A stretch of DNA of 64,000 nucleotides from Allomyces arbusculus (lineage: Eukaryota; Blastocladiomycota; Blastocladiomycetes; Blastocladiales; Blastocladiaceae), in the NCBI GenBank assembly GCA_027604705.1, contig JADHYV010000009.1, forward strand, positions 434,001-498,000. The letters are read 5' to 3'. This document shows, piece after piece, positions 1 to 12,910 of this stretch. Each line of letters opens with the position of its first letter. The first letter of the stretch is position 1. The position numbers were made by a program, and so were the translations under genes. The notes under the pieces were generated by a model. The model was given only the letters and a program-made list of their open reading frames with translations. It ran no database searches and was not told where the DNA came from.

Positions 1-1
1 A

Positions 2-406
2 CTCGTCGTCTACAAGGACCAGCGCGAATACGCACCGCTGCGGATCGTGACCCTCGCTGCTGCGCTCGACGTGCTCACGGTCCCGACGCCGCGGTCGCTC
101 GCCAAGCACTTGCCGCCACTGCCCGCGACGGCGACTGCCGCGGAAAGTGGTGGGGACGAGGACGGCGCACGGGCGGATGACGATACGTCCTCGTCGTCGT
201 CGTCGTCGAGCGATGAGCACCACCATCACCGGCCCGGGAAACACCACGACCCGCGCGAATCGCTCGACCAGACGGTCTGTTTCCAGATTGTGTGCTCGGG
301 CAAGAGTTACCAGTTTGGAGCCGAGACGCGCGAGGAAATGGTCGGGTGGGTCAGGGACTTGCGGTCGTTTTTGGCGATTTCGCCGGCTGCTGCGCCATCG
401 ACGTGA
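2..406 (+). CDS. PH-domain protein, 3' end only (5' part outside window)
   Basis: The frame is open from the left edge to a TGA at 404-406. The translation begins with a pleckstrin-homology core (LVVYKDQREYAPLRIVTL, a typical beta-strand pair). It continues through a low-complexity Ser/Asp/His insert (eight serines, four histidines) and ends with the PH C-terminal beta strand and helix (VCFQIVCSGKSYQFGAETRE, then GWVRDLRSFL, with the conserved Trp of the PH helix). PH domains bind phosphoinositides or proteins at membranes. The acidic, serine-rich loop sits in a variable loop of the domain. Nothing upstream is visible, so the full protein and any other domain are unknown. Fungal proteins that end in a PH domain are diverse, so no specific family is named. 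Confidence 0.7.
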   Translation, partial: LVVYKDQREYAPLRIVTLAAALDVLTVPTPRSLAKHLPPLPATATAAESGGDEDGARADDDTSSSSSSSSDEHHHHRPGKHHDPRESLDQTVCFQIVCSGKSYQFGAETREEMVGWVRDLRSFLAISPAAAPST

Positions 407-666
407 TCGGGTACATTGGTGGGAGGGAATAGAGGCCGGGTTGCACGGCCTTGATTGCGCAAGAGGCGGTCATCTTGCGCGAGTTTGTCTTCATTTGCCG
501 TGGTTGGGGCCGATTGCATGCGGGAAACGAACCCACGTCCATGGTGTCCGGAAATCCGGATTGAACACGGCCAGTTTTGTGACCACTCAACCACTTCAAA
601 ATCAATCGATTGTCTACATGAAATTAGTGCAGCATTCAAAAATAAACACGCGACGACGAGAAGATA

Positions 667-2994
667 TCAACTACTACTGCCGTTCCGCGCCTTGACGGCC
701 TCGTGCACGGCCTTGATCTTGTCAGAGTACCCGACTTGGCTCGGCTCGACAATCGGATGGGCTGCCGACCAGGAACATCACGTCAGTTCACACTGCTCAC
801 CGAGTGTCCACAAATCTGCGACCAAAGAACGTACTTCGCAGCGGCAACACGAGCCCCGCCTGGTCGTTCACCACCACCTGCCGGAACGTGCCGCGGAAAC
901 TATACGTGACGAGCAACTGCTTGTCCTCCCACGGACACGGGTCGTAGAACCCGAGCAATTCCGAGAATCGCGTGCCCGCATCCACGCGCAGCGTCGACCG
1001 GTCGACCAAAAACATGACTGGCACCGTCACATCAATCACACACATGTCGTCGCTCGGCGCGAGCGGGACCCCCGCGCCCACGCGCGCCTGCAAGTCCTTG
1101 ACCTTGCCATACAGCGCCTGCACGACCGTTAACCCGGCACCTCCCGGCTTGCGCGACTCGTCGGCCCACTTCTTCTCAACGGTCGGGGTCAGGACGCGCA
1201 GGGCGTCGTCAGCCGCTTGGCGCCGCTCGGCGAGAATAGTCTCGTACCGCGCGCGCGCGGCAGCGAGGAACGCGGCCTTTTTGCGACGACGCCGCGGTTC
1301 GAGAACGGCCACGTACGCGGCGCCTGCGGCTGCGAGCGGGATGACCGACGCAGCGACGGCCATGACGGCGTTCGGTGCTGGGAACACGGTCACGGGCACG
1401 TTGAGTTTCTGGCCCAAGTGGTCACCGGCGAGGTTCAGGACGGTCCCGCCGGACGAGACGGCGACACCCACCCCGACCTTCGTGTGGTCGGCGACCCGGT
1501 GCATAACCTTCCACGACGCCGTGAACGACCCCTGCCGCGCGTCGAGCGCACCAACCAATTCCACCGTCGTCAGTTTCCCGATCTTGTGCTGGTGGAAGAC
1601 CGTCACGGCCTGCTCGAACATCGACGTGGCGAGCGCCAGGTACGACAGCGACTGTGCCGTCGACCACTGCAGGCCCGTCGTGAACGAGGTCGCGGAACTC
1701 TTGTCAATCACTGGGCGCCGGTTCGTTTGCACCATTTCCGAGATTTGCGTCGCGAGATCGCCCGTGCCCCAGCTGCCGAGCCGGTAGTGGCCCGAGTAGA
1801 GTCGCGCGAAGCCAAGGACGGGGCGGTTCTTGAGTAAGCGGCGCTGGATGCCGACGGTGATGGTGGGCGGCATGGCGAGCAGGCGCGTGGATTGCAGTTC
1901 CAGCGAGACGGACGTGTCGGTCGCGTCGTCGATGACGTGGTCCACCTTGGCAGTGCTCGTGTGCGGCGAAAGGAGGTGGATGCTAGCCTATGGCGGGAGA
2001 TGAGCGTCAATGGCCGTTTCCTTGCAAAGCTAAAGAGGGTGGGATTGAGCGCACCTCGCCTTTGGTCGCGCGCGAAAACGTTTTGCGCACGACGGCGCGC
2101 AGGTTGCCCGAGCCAAACTTGCCGCGCGTGAGCATCTTGCCGGAGAGACCGACCACGAGCGTCTCATCGATCGGCATCTGTTGAACCATTCAAAAACTAA
2201 GCCAACCCGGCTCCTCGCTCGAAATCAAATGCCAGAAAAACGCACATCGGTCGCGTAGCGTAAGTTGAACGATTGCACCTCCATTTCGCGCGGTTCGTCG
2301 TCAACCTGGAACAGCAGCTTTGACGCGTCCAACGACACGGTCGCCTCGCCCTACGAATCGGATTGATTGTCAGAACACCAAGCTCCTGATTGCGAACCCA
2401 CCCAGGTGTGCCGTACCCGCTGCTTGATCAAGCTCTCCAGCCGCGCCAAATTCTCGCGGCGAATGCGGTTTTCATAATCGGCGCGGATCTCGTCGGGCGT
2501 CTTGAGCACCGGGCCAACAGCGAGCCCCTTGAGCTCGGGGCAGTCGGGGCCGTAGAGGTCGAGGTAGGTGCGCTTGCGTGGGTCGCTCAAGACTAATTCG
2601 TGGACCGAATTCGCGTCAGTTCCATGGTCCTGGGGAGCCCAAGAGCACGCGACGTGCCCACCTTCAAACGCTCGACTAATTTTCTGAAACTGCTTCTCGG
2701 CCGCCTCCTTGGCGTCCGGGTCCGGGTTCTTGTCCGGGTGGAAGACCATGCACAGTTTCTTGTAGCTGTCCTTGATTTGCTCGGGCGTCGCCTGTCCGAG
2801 AAAACGTGGACAGCATCAGGCAACCATTACCTTGCTCAACATCATGACAGCCCGGCACTTACATCGCGCGGCACGTTCAGGATAGCGTAAAAATCGTCTT
2901 GAGGCAGTTGCAAAAGCTGCTGCGCTTGCTCGCTCTCAGTCTCGTCGTCGAAGAGCAGGTCGCGCGCCACGTCAGGGAAATTGTTGGGGTCCAT
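667..2994 (-). CDS. DNAJC11: DnaJ homologue subfamily C member 11 (mitochondrial J-protein)
   Basis: Multi-exon gene read on the minus strand from ATG at 2992-2994 to TGA at 667-669. The N-terminus holds a J domain (DDFYAILNVPRDV, intron, ATPEQIKDSYKKLC, then the HPD motif in VFHPDKN) that stimulates Hsp70. A middle beta-rich region follows, then the large exon (about 1944-910) with the DUF3395-type C-terminal region (TFRQVVVND). A last small exon, joined by GTACGT...CGGCAG, ends in KARNGSSS. The predicted length of about 600 residues is close to animal DNAJC11 (about 560). In animals the family associates with the MICOS/SAM complexes at mitochondrial membranes. That role is inferred here. 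At least five introns; two interrupt the J domain. Small exon borders between 2000 and 2340 are less certain than the ends. Confidence 0.88.
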
Positions 2995-3350
2995 GGTTGA
3001 CGGGGTCCCGTTGGCGCTGGTAGGTAGTTGTCGAGTAGATTGCAGCGACTTGTGTTGCCGGTCCAAATCGGTGCTGGCAAAAATGAAATTGATGGACACG
3101 GAGGAACGGATGGGCCAGAGAAAGGTGTTGGTTGATCACAGCCGAAAGTCTGGGTCCTCCTCCGCGTGTCGGGTCGTGTCGCTTCACCAATGCTCACCTG
3201 ATCGTGAAGGACGTGGACGCCGGGACGATCAGGGTTTCCAGGTTACGCTCAGTTAGATCCACCGCCACGAAGAAGCCTGCACGCTTCGCAACGTGTCGGC
3301 CGCAACTCCAACCAAGATTTATCTGCCAAAATACCAGTCGCAGCACATCA
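2995..3350. other. Divergent intergenic region, DNAJC11 / NRDE2
   Basis: About 356 bp between two divergent start codons. It presumably carries both promoters. I see no TATA box, repeat or small gene in it. Confidence 0.4.
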
Positions 3351-6300
3351 ATGTTCCCAAAATTCAGTTTCCAAGCGGCACCAAGGCCACCGCCGTCAGG
3401 CACGCTCGCCGGCCTCAGCCGCGCCCTGCCTGCCACGCCATCGTCCTCGCATGATCTCGCGTCATTTCTCTCAAGCCCGTCGTCAGCAAGCGACTCGGAA
3501 GCAGAACGAGAAGACAAGAAGCGCTCGAAACGAAGGAAACGATCACGGTCACGGGATCGCAAGGAGCGACGCGACAAGGACAAGGACCCAGACGATGGCC
3601 GCAAGTCGAGCCGCAGGAGGAGAAGGAGGCGAGATGACGACACCGATTCGGGTGGAGAGAGTGGAGAAGAGGCCCGCAAAGAGCGCCGCAAGAAGAAATG
3701 GCACAAGTCGGACAAGGATGAGCAGAGAGAGCGGCGCCGGGAGCGGGATCGGGAGCGCGAGCGCGAAAAGGAGGAGGTTCGTTGCTATCTTTGTGGTCCA
3801 ATCCGTTCATTCTCCTAGTCGCTGACAAATTTGATGTGTTCGTCATGTAGGAGAGGAGGTTCGGGCGTTTCGACATCGTTGTTGCTCGTGCTTGATTGTT
3901 CGCTCAGACTGACCAAGTCCTGAATCGTGACTATAGGCGCGATGAGCTCGAGGAAATGCACGAGTCGGCAAAGTACTTCACATTCGACCACACAGGCGAC
4001 CTGTCGCAGCTGTGCGCTATGGGCATGAACGTCTATCAGGTCCCGCGATACCGCCGGCTGACACGTACGCTCTGGCCAGCCTCTTCTGCACCAGTCTTTT
4101 TCTCTCTCGGATCCGAATACTGACACAACTGCTGCATCTCTAGGTCGCGTCTTGGGTCTGCCGCCCAACTTTGTCATCGACGAGGGCGCTGGTCGCCACG
4201 AAAAGGGCATCCACTTAACCGTGCGCGGCGCGGGGACTGGACCCGTGACACGATTCTACCATCCCAATGTCATTCCACCAACTCCCGCGCCTCTGGTCCC
4301 CGGAGCGCGCGCGCGGGCCACAGCAGGCCCGTCGGCGCTGACGCGCAACTTTATCGCGTTCCCGGCCTCGGACGACGACGATCCTGACCCCGATGTGCTC
4401 TATGACAAGCACGGCACCAACGACCCAGACGATTCATCCCGGATCTCCATCGACCTCGATCCACACCTCGAAAAAGTCAAGGCCTTCAACGTGCATCTCG
4501 GCGCGCACCCGGATGATATTGACCAGTGGCTCGCATTTGTCGCGTTCCAGGCCGAGAACCCGGCCGTTCCAGCGCTCGAACTCGCCGAGCGGCAATTGGC
4601 CATTCTCGACCGCGCGCTCGCCGAAAATGCCAACCATCCACGGCTGCTGCGCACGTATCTCCGCATTGGTGCCGAATCGGGTACCTGGACCAAGGACGAC
4701 GCGGCTGCGCGGTATCGCGCCGCCGTGCGCGCCCATCCGGCGAATCGGGCACTGGGACTCGACTACCTCGCTGTTCGACAAGCGCAGAATGGCGTCGATG
4801 CGGGTCTCGCTGCGGCCGCGCAATGGATCTCAACCGTGCACGACCAGCTCCGACAAGGCGCAGACGCCGGGTATTTGCTTGTGCACGTGTTTGCGCGCAC
4901 GGTCCGGCTCTTGTATGAGGCCGGGTTCACGGAACGCGCGCGCGCACTCGTCCAGGCGCAGCTCGAGATTACGCTCGCGCACCCGTACGGTGAAGACGAC
5001 GCGTCGGTGCCGACGCGGTGGGGTCGCGTGCTTGACGACATGTGCGCGTTTTGGGACTCGGAAGTAGCGCGATTCGGGGACCCGGGCGCCAAGGGGTGGA
5101 GGGTGTGGACTAAGTCTATTGACGCGGCGTCGCGCCGGTACGACCGCACCAGCGCCCAGGCGCTCGACGACCTCGTTGTAACCCGAGTGCCGACTTTGGC
5201 CGAGATCCAAGCCCAGGCGGCCAAGGCTTCGGCCGACTCGAATGATGATGCATTTCTGCACTGGTTCCACGCCGAGCAATTGAGCGCAAAGGCCGCCAAG
5301 AACGTGGTCCTGCGGTGCACCGATCCGGTCCTCGACCCGATCGGTGTCGTCTTGTTTGACGACATCGCACCGTACCTGGTCCGGATCATGGCGGCGCCGT
5401 CCGGCGGTGTGAGGAATAACGGGCTGTTCAGCGACCAAGGCTCGGTCGAGCTGCTGGTCGTAACATCTCTGCACTTGCTCGGCGTGCACCTCGGCGGCAT
5501 GCCGTTTTCCGATGGCGACACGGTGCTGCTCGATTCTGCACTTGTCGATGAAACTGACGCGGTGGACACGTTTCTTGGCGACGGTGTTCCGGTTCAGTCG
5601 GGCGTGCCGCTCGATCCCGCGTATTTGATCGACCTCGAGCCTGATGCAGCTGCCATCTCGCTTCATTCGTCGTCCAACAAGGCGTCGAGCCCGGACTCTG
5701 AGCCTGGTTCGATTCCAGCTGGCGCCGCTGAATGGCTCGCGTTTGCTCATGCTTCTCCCGACCATCTCCTCGCACCGGGCATAGATGCAACAGCCGTCGC
5801 TCATTTTGTCGAGCCACTGGATAAGCTCATGCCGGGACCGACGGGCCTCGTCTTGCGTGCGGCGCTGTCCGGCTTGACGGGCAATGCAGATCCTGAGTGC
5901 AGGTGGGCAGCGGCGCTGCTCGCCCACGACTTTGCCGTGCTGCAGCCGGAAATCGAGACATTGCTCGAGCATCCCGTTGACGACGTGCAACAGCATCAAC
6001 GGCTCCTCCCACTCTTGTATGTCGCCGCGGAGCGCGCGTGGGTCGCTGGCAATGTTGATGCGTGCCTGGGTTTGATCACCAAGTCTGTGAGCACGAGCCC
6101 TGCTTGTGCCGGTTCGTATTTCGTTTTGCAGATGACCGCTTTCCCGTAGCAACCACCAACTCATCTTTCATCTGCAGATCTGAGTCGACCACCACCCGTG
6201 AAGATCCTTCAAACGCGCTCATGGCTCTCTCGGCAACTGCCCGCTATGTCCACCGTCTTGGCGTCGTCGGCGCCGTCATGGATCGACCAGACCCTCGCCG

Positions 6301-7226
6301 TGATCCCGGCGCTCTTGATCGCGCTGCTTGACCTCGCACAGCTCCCGACCGGCCGATCGACGGCCTCGTTCCTGGCCCAGTTCCCGGGCCTTACCACAAT
6401 TCTCGCACCCAACACGCCCTCCCCCATCCTGACCGTGCAGCACGCGATCCTCCGTCACCGCACGCGGCTTCTCATGCTCCTCGCGAGCCGTGACCGCGTT
6501 CACGAGCCAGCCACCGCGTATGCCTCCGCAACAGCCGCACTCGAATTCGCGACGACGCACGCGCCGCGTCTCCCGCCGGGCACCGCGACCGACCCATGGC
6601 TCTGGACGACGGCCGCGCGCGCGTCGCTTGCCGCCGGCACGTCACGCGAATTCCAGTCCTTCCTCACGCGGCTCGCGACAATGCACGGCACCGAACACCC
6701 GGGAATCGCCGCGCGCGCGCACTTGACGGCCGCGTGGCTCGCCCTGCACAGGCGCAACGGTACGTACTCGGCCGATGCTGTGCGGCACGCGCTCGCCCGT
6801 GCGACCGCGGTCGCGCCGAGTAGCCCCACGGCGTGGACGCTCGCGGTGCGTGCGGAACATCGCGCGCTGGTGCATGTGCTCGCACAGGCCAAGCGTGACG
6901 ACGTGCGCGTGCGTGCGGCCAATCGGTGGCGGCAAATGGCGTTGCGTGTGGTCCAGGCGACGCCGTGGGTCAAAGCGCATTACATGCATGTCGTGGAGGT
7001 GGCGACGGGGGCGCGGCCGGCGGGGGCGGCGCGGGTTACGCGACAGGAGCAGTGGACGGTTGTGTCGAGTATGACGGAGCGCGGGTTGCGCGTGCGGCAT
7101 CCGGTCGTGTTTGGCGAGGAAGAGCGCAAGTTGGGGTCCGAACAAGCTCGCGAGTCGCACCGGGAGGAAGAAGATGACGACCTCGACCGCGAGGTGGATG
7201 AATTTGTTGCGGCTTTGTTGGAGTAA
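3351..7226 (+). CDS. NRDE2: NRDE2-family nuclear RNA-regulation protein
   Basis: The start at 3351 (MFPKFSF) opens a basic and acidic low-complexity N-terminus rich in Arg/Lys/Ser (residues about 50-142). This is usual for nuclear RNA factors. Exon 2 (3908-4064) carries the family block ending in YQVPRYRR. Exon 3 (from 4144) has the conserved FYHPNVIPP and acidic linker followed by HAT-like helical repeats (for example AERQLAILDRALAENANHPR). The last exon continues the repeats and ends with the ATPWVKAHYM block near the C-terminus and an acidic tail. Total about 1190 residues, as in animals. NRDE2 homologues bind the MTR4 helicase or exosome and spliceosomal factors. Introns 1 and 2 are in phase (3777-3907, 4065-4143). 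The third junction, between about 6087 and 6177, has several possible splice sites and I could not fix it; the reading frame differs on its two sides. Confidence 0.85.
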
Positions 7227-7283
7227 AGAGGTTGGTCATCAAGCCGCGCGCAGGTGAAAGAACAACAAGATGGATTGATTGAT

Positions 7284-10200
7284 TCAGTCTTGATACATGG
7301 CTTTGACACAAAAGCACTCTTCGCTGTTTCCTTCCGGGTCGTTGATGAAGATAAACGCGTCCACACGAGTCGCTAAGTCCAAAGCCGCAAACGCGAGGTG
7401 CAGGTAAATCGCTGCACCCGGCGCCAGCTCAAACACGTCCTCGCGAACGGACACGAGCGCGTGGTGGCTGCACGACACTTCAAACACTTTGGTGGTGCCG
7501 TAGGGGTTGGTAAATGAGATACGCTAGGAAAGAACGACGGTGAGCCGGGACCACACGATGAATTCGAGCCGAGGGCGAACGGCACCTTTGACGCTGGTTT
7601 GCCCAGCGGCAGCGTGAGCTGGAACGTCTTGGTGACGACGGGTGGGAGCGCGCGGCACAGCACGATCCAACCCCACACGAGTTTTCGAGTCGCCGGATCT
7701 GGTAGGGTGCCGACAAAATTCATTAGAGGCGCGCATCGTTGAATGCTCGAAATGTCGTGACAATCACACACCAACCAAATGCACGACAACGCGCTGGTCG
7801 CCGACGTCCATCGGCCTGTACTGAACGGCAACCTCGGAACACCCGCTCGCGGGCAATGCCAAAATTCCGTCGGGCACGGTAAAGTCGCGCGAGCTCGAGA
7901 AGCATCGCACGTTGGCCACTGGTTCGTTGCCCCTGGCAATCAGGGCCGCGCGAGTCACTTGCCCGACGTGGCCCGACAAGTCGATGCGCTGGTACCCGTG
8001 CAACGACACACGACACACGTGCCGCAGCTCAAGGCCATACGGGTCGGCAAATGCAAACAGGCACACGTCGCGCAAGCCGACTTCGCGTGCCGCACGAACC
8101 TTGACGTGAATGTCAGACCCTTCCATGGAACAGTAGACGTCGTTATCGAAACACCGGATCGCTTGGACTTCGGACGGGTGCGAGGCTCAAAGGTAGAGTC
8201 GAAGTGGAGCGTCAGTGAAGAGGCGGCATGTGACCGTGATGGAAGAGAGGGATTGCATACCAAAATGCTCAAGCGGAATACGATGCCGAAAGTACTCGTT
8301 GCCGGGCACAAAGAACGTGAGCGTGGAATGGACTGGGTGCGCGTGAATCTGGAACGAGGCCTCGAGCCGTGCAATGGCCTTGCCCGAATGGATGTCGTGG
8401 ACACCAATCGAGGTAGTGATTTCGGTCCCGCGGTTGACGGCCGTGAAGAGCATCGGGATCACCTTGGACTCGAGCGGGGCGAGGAGCAACTCGCACTGGT
8501 TGCCCTGGCGGTGCACGACAGCGCTCTCGTCGTTGTGTCCAAACACGCGCAACTCGTCTTGCTCGGTGAGGATCCTATTGGTGGCGAAAGACATGATCAG
8601 TGTACATTTTCGCGGAATGAGCGGATTGATTGACAGATGCGCACCTCACGTTCGAGTCGCCCAGCACAATCTTGTACAGCGACTGGGCATTGCGCGGGTT
8701 CGAGACGTGGAACTCGAAGAAATGGCTGCACCCAAACATGACGTGCCCGCGGTAGTGGGTGGTCATGACGTGATGCAGCACCTTGGCAATCTCCGAATGC
8801 TTTTTCCTGCAAATGGAAGACAATGGGGTCAGCACTCGCTAAATACCTCGCATTGGATCGCGAAAACAAAACGTACTGATCGCGTGCAGCGCGCACCTCA
8901 CCCAACAGCGTTGCATACTGCGCGCGCTTCTCGGCCAGCGAGAGATGCTGTGGGACCGACAGCGGTTGATGCCGCGTTGCATGCAACGCGACCCGTTTCC
9001 GGCCCTTGAGCACCTCGCGGAAATCGCCGACGCGGTGCGTCGTGTAGCGAGCGCTGTAAATGTCGGTCCACGACGTCCACGACGGTTCGTCGGGCGCCGA
9101 CCCATGGTTGCTCAGCGTCACAAACAGGTGCCCGAGATGTGCGCCCTGCTCGGTCGGCGCAAAGATCGGTGCTGGAACCAGTCCACCGGCCCGTAGCCGC
9201 CCTTGGCGCAGCAACCCGGAGAGCGGGACCTTGGCAATGCCGAGCAGCATGAGCGAGCGCGCGCACCAGACTTCCAACTCGAGCTGTTCCTGCGCAAGGT
9301 ACTTCACAAACACGGGCGGCGCCGGGGTGCGGCACGACATGCGGTACCGCGCGGCCGAGATAAACGGCAAGTCATTTTCGAGCGGCAAGTCGTACTTTTC
9401 GAGGTACCCGTCGTTGGCCGTCGGGCTGTTGGCTGCATACAAGACGGCGGGCCACGGGTTACTGTCGCCGTCGCGCGAGCGCATGTGCAGCGTCGGCGAC
9501 TGCCGCTTGTCGAAATAGAAGAACGTGAGCGCGACCTGCACTTCGGTGGGCGGTGGGTCGGCCTTGGAGGTCCACGAGAGCGCCATGACCAAGATCGACA
9601 CCCGGTTGACGACGAGTGGGTCGGCGATTTCCTTGTCCATGATCGGGTCGGCCGCCGATAATATGTCGTGCATGACATGGTCCGGTGGGTACCGCGCAAT
9701 CAGCAGCCGCGCCATTTGCTGCCGCGTCAACCCTTCAACGCGCGGGCCCTCTTCCTGCGGGACGAGCGACACGCTCGAGTCCACGCGGTCGAGGGCAAAC
9801 TCGGACGTGGATGCGGCGGCTGGTGTTGACGGCTGGTCTGGTATATCCTGCTCCACTGGCTCCCCTTGTGGTTCTTCTTCGCCAGCGAGGGGCTGATCCG
9901 GCTGCTGCTCTACGGGTTCGGGCAGCTGACCGGTTCTGGAAAAGTGGCCGCTTCTCGAGGCAGACGCAGCAAGCTCGGGCTCGGAATTGGGCGCAGAATC
10001 AAGAGCCATGCGCTGCACGACGGGAGCGGCTTTTGCCTTGACGGGACTGGGTGGAACTGAAGGCATGCATATCAGTATCGTCGCGAAGCCCGACAAACAC
10101 GACGAGAAGCATTTAATACGGACAGTCGGACACGTCAATCGTCAAGTGCAGCGGTAGTCGGAGCGCCGGGTCGTTATAGAACTTCTTGCCGGGGAAAAAC

Positions 10201-11682
10201 GGTCGTGCGCGCAGTGCGAGCTCAAAGTGATCCGAGTACTTTGGGAACCGTCGCGCTGCAACCGCGTCCCATGCGGCCGTGATCCAGTTGCCGTCAATCA
10301 AATACTCGAGCCAGAGCACCAGGTGCGTGTCGTCGTTGATGGCCACTTCGAGAAGCTCGAGATCGTCATATTGGAGCCACTGCGCGCCCTCCTGCTGCGG
10401 GTACCCGCGCACGACCTTGGACACAAACATGAACGTGTTGTGGAACGCGGCGCTCAGCCGCCGCTCCTCAATCGACGCCGACTCAGGTCCCAGCACGCCG
10501 AGTTGCGCAAGTACCGCCGCGTCGAGCTTTTGCAGGCCAGTGGTCGAGTTGATGCGGATCGCACCGAGAACAATGTGCTCGAGCCGATCGAGCGGGTGAG
10601 TCCATGTCGGCGTAAACACGTTGACGGGAAGCGAGCGCGAGTAAGGCGGGTTCGCGTCCAGGTCGCTCAGCACGCGCAACGACAGGGCCGAGCCGGTCAC
10701 GTAGTTGAGCGAGGCGGTCGAGAAATCAATGGGCGTTTTGAGCAAGAACGCGGTGCGGAGCGAGCCGCGAATCAGCGGTAGGTTGTGCTCCTCGGGCACG
10801 TGGAAGACGGGGATCGGGCACCATGCGAGGGAGATGCTTTGGCCGTTACCTGTGGACGTGATGCCTTCAATGAGGAACAGGAAATTATAGCGAATCAGTG
10901 GTTTGTTGCGCACCTTGCAAGAAAAACTCGGCCAAAATAGCGACATGCTTGATGTACGGCGAGACGAGACTGAAGATTGGCTACAACGTCACCGGCCATA
11001 CAATTCGAGCCGTCAGCAACAAATTCTCTGCCATAATCGAGATGAATCGGCGTCTCAGCACCAACTTTTTCGTACAGCTCAAGCGAGACCAGCGGCGCAC
11101 TTCGCTGAACCAGCGGCACATCGCGCGATACCAACTAGGCCCGGCAATAATCCGTATCAGTCGAGAACGCTCACACAGAGCAAAGAGCCATGGAAATAGC
11201 AATCTCACCTGCTGAATGGCGCCTGGGTTGTCGTGCTGACTCTCATCGTAGACGATGGCCAGCATGTCTGAGTAGGACGCGCCAAATGGGCGAGCAGAAA
11301 CCCCATCGAACCAAGACAGCGTGACGCCGACCACAGCAACACCGTGAAGACTTGGAATACCGGGCAAAGGAACAACTGAGTTGTTTGGCCCATCATGACG
11401 ACGGCGACCACCCGCATTCTCACCCTTCACTCCGAGGCGGTTCGGGTCGGCCTCGTCGTCAGCCCATCCCTCGTCGGCTGTGTCGGAGTCGGTCTCGGTG
11501 ACGGTTTCGACGCCGTCGGCATACTCGGCAACGGATTGCCAGACGGCGTCGGAGATGGGCAGCGCGCGAACAGCCGCGAGAGTGAGCTGAATCGACGCAT
11601 TGGGCGCGCCGGCGGCCGCCTCTTCGCTCACAAATGGTAGTGGGCTGTTTGCGAGCACTTGGTCAATGAATTCGACCATCAT
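7284..11682 (-). CDS. NPHP4: Nephrocystin-4 homologue (ciliary transition zone)
   Basis: Multi-exon minus-strand gene. The C-terminus aligns by eye with human NPHP4: RISFTNPYG (human RITYTNPYP), then FIFINDPEGNSEECFCVKAM (human [20 protein letters not shown]), ending YQD. Upstream exons hold the NPHP4 immunoglobulin-like/MSP modules (VRCFSSSRDFTVPDGILALP at about 7850-7910), the VMFGCSHFFEFHVSNP block, and the C2-like PPVFVKYLAQEQLELEVW segment followed by SGLLRQGR. The first Met pair is at 11677-11682 (MMVEFIDQVL), followed by an acidic linker and the beta-rich GVTLSWFDG strand. Confirmed junctions include CGCGATCA|GTACGT...TTGCAG near 8880-8812 and the join giving KPASK|RISF near 7590-7527. 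NPHP4 works with NPHP1/RPGRIP1L at the transition zone. Its presence implies a flagellated life stage. The exact start and a few N-terminal exons are less certain. Confidence 0.9.
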
Positions 11683-12910
11683 GCAGTTGCGGCTGTCGGG
11701 GTTTTGGTTGGCGTCGTCACGAAGTCGTTGCTCGCAGCTTGGAGCCGCGAAGATTTGAAGACGTTGTGCTGATCGCGTGTGGTGGAGAAGCACATGTGGC
11801 CGAGGGCATTGGCAGTCATCCGAGTCATTCGGTCCTGGAGCACAGTTGATCAGGCTCACGGTACAAGCCCACAAGACGTTGATTGACGCGTTGCCGAAGG
11901 GAACGCTCATGTTAATCTTTTGGGCCAGATTGTGCAACAATATGGATCTGGTCGTGCTGCGCATCCTGGCGCGGAACTGGTCTGTGCTCAAGCAGGTGAA
12001 AATTGGTGGGCCCCACGCGGATGGCCAAGCAACTAATGGTCCATGATATCCATGCCATGAGTGTGGACGTGGCCGTGTCGTTGGGCATTGCGCTCCTTTC
12101 GTTCATGCTTTCGTGTCCCAGTGGTGAAGGAATCGAGGGCAATTAAAGTGCATTTTTACAAGTGAAAATGCCCATTGGTTGTTTGTGAAGGTTCGTTCTG
12201 GTGAATCGGCAGCCTGGACGAGCATCAGCAGGTAAATCGATCCTGGATTGCAAAACATTTGAGAGAAGAGATATATGTGGGCGTGGATTGATAAAGCTTG
12301 ATCTCGTGCTTTTGATGCACTGTTGACAAACGAGCAAAATCTGCAATCCAATCTCGATTCAGATGGGGTAAATCTGTTCTTGGTATGGAAAATGTGGAGC
12401 GACACAATGAACAGGCAGTCTCGGCTTGTCAAACTGCCCAATTCACTCTGCTTAAATGAGGCTTGCAGATCTGCCGCTTTCATGTCCTCCTGGCCTGCAA
12501 ACCATGACAACAGGACTGCACAAAAGGCAGGCGAGTAACTTGCTCATCGAAAAGCAAAGCAGCGCCAGGGAAGGCGAATATGAGGATAATCTGTCCGAAC
12601 ATCTAAGGTATTGAACAGATTCTCGGTGAAGAGGGCGTAAATATATCTCAAACGTCTCCATCATCTCTACACCGTTTCCATTCCATGTTTTTCCCCATCG
12701 TGTTCCCTTCCTTCCACCCCATTTTGGTTGCATGCTTTGCCTGTTGTGATATATAAATACAGCAGCATACAGTACAGGCTCACATGCATGAACTTGCAAG
12801 CAATCGATGATGGATCACACCTCGCCAAACCACCAACCTGTTCACCATTCAAGCAAAGGCCAATACGCTGCTCCGTCTTCAACAAAATGGGACAAGGCAG
12901 CCATACATAT
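11683..12910. other. Gene-poor, AT-richer interval
   Basis: About 1.2 kb between the NPHP4 start and the DDRGK1 stop, clearly richer in A/T than the flanking genes. The open frames here (135 aa minus at 12103-12510, 115 aa minus at 12452-12799) have no recognisable motif and read like non-coding sequence. A good TATA-type sequence lies at 12750-12759. The NPHP4 promoter must lie at the left end. Confidence 0.4.

Noticed and set aside
12103-12510. 135-codon minus-strand frame in the AT-richer gap
   Set aside because: No motif, mixed composition and no supporting splice or promoter context; likely chance in AT-richer DNA.
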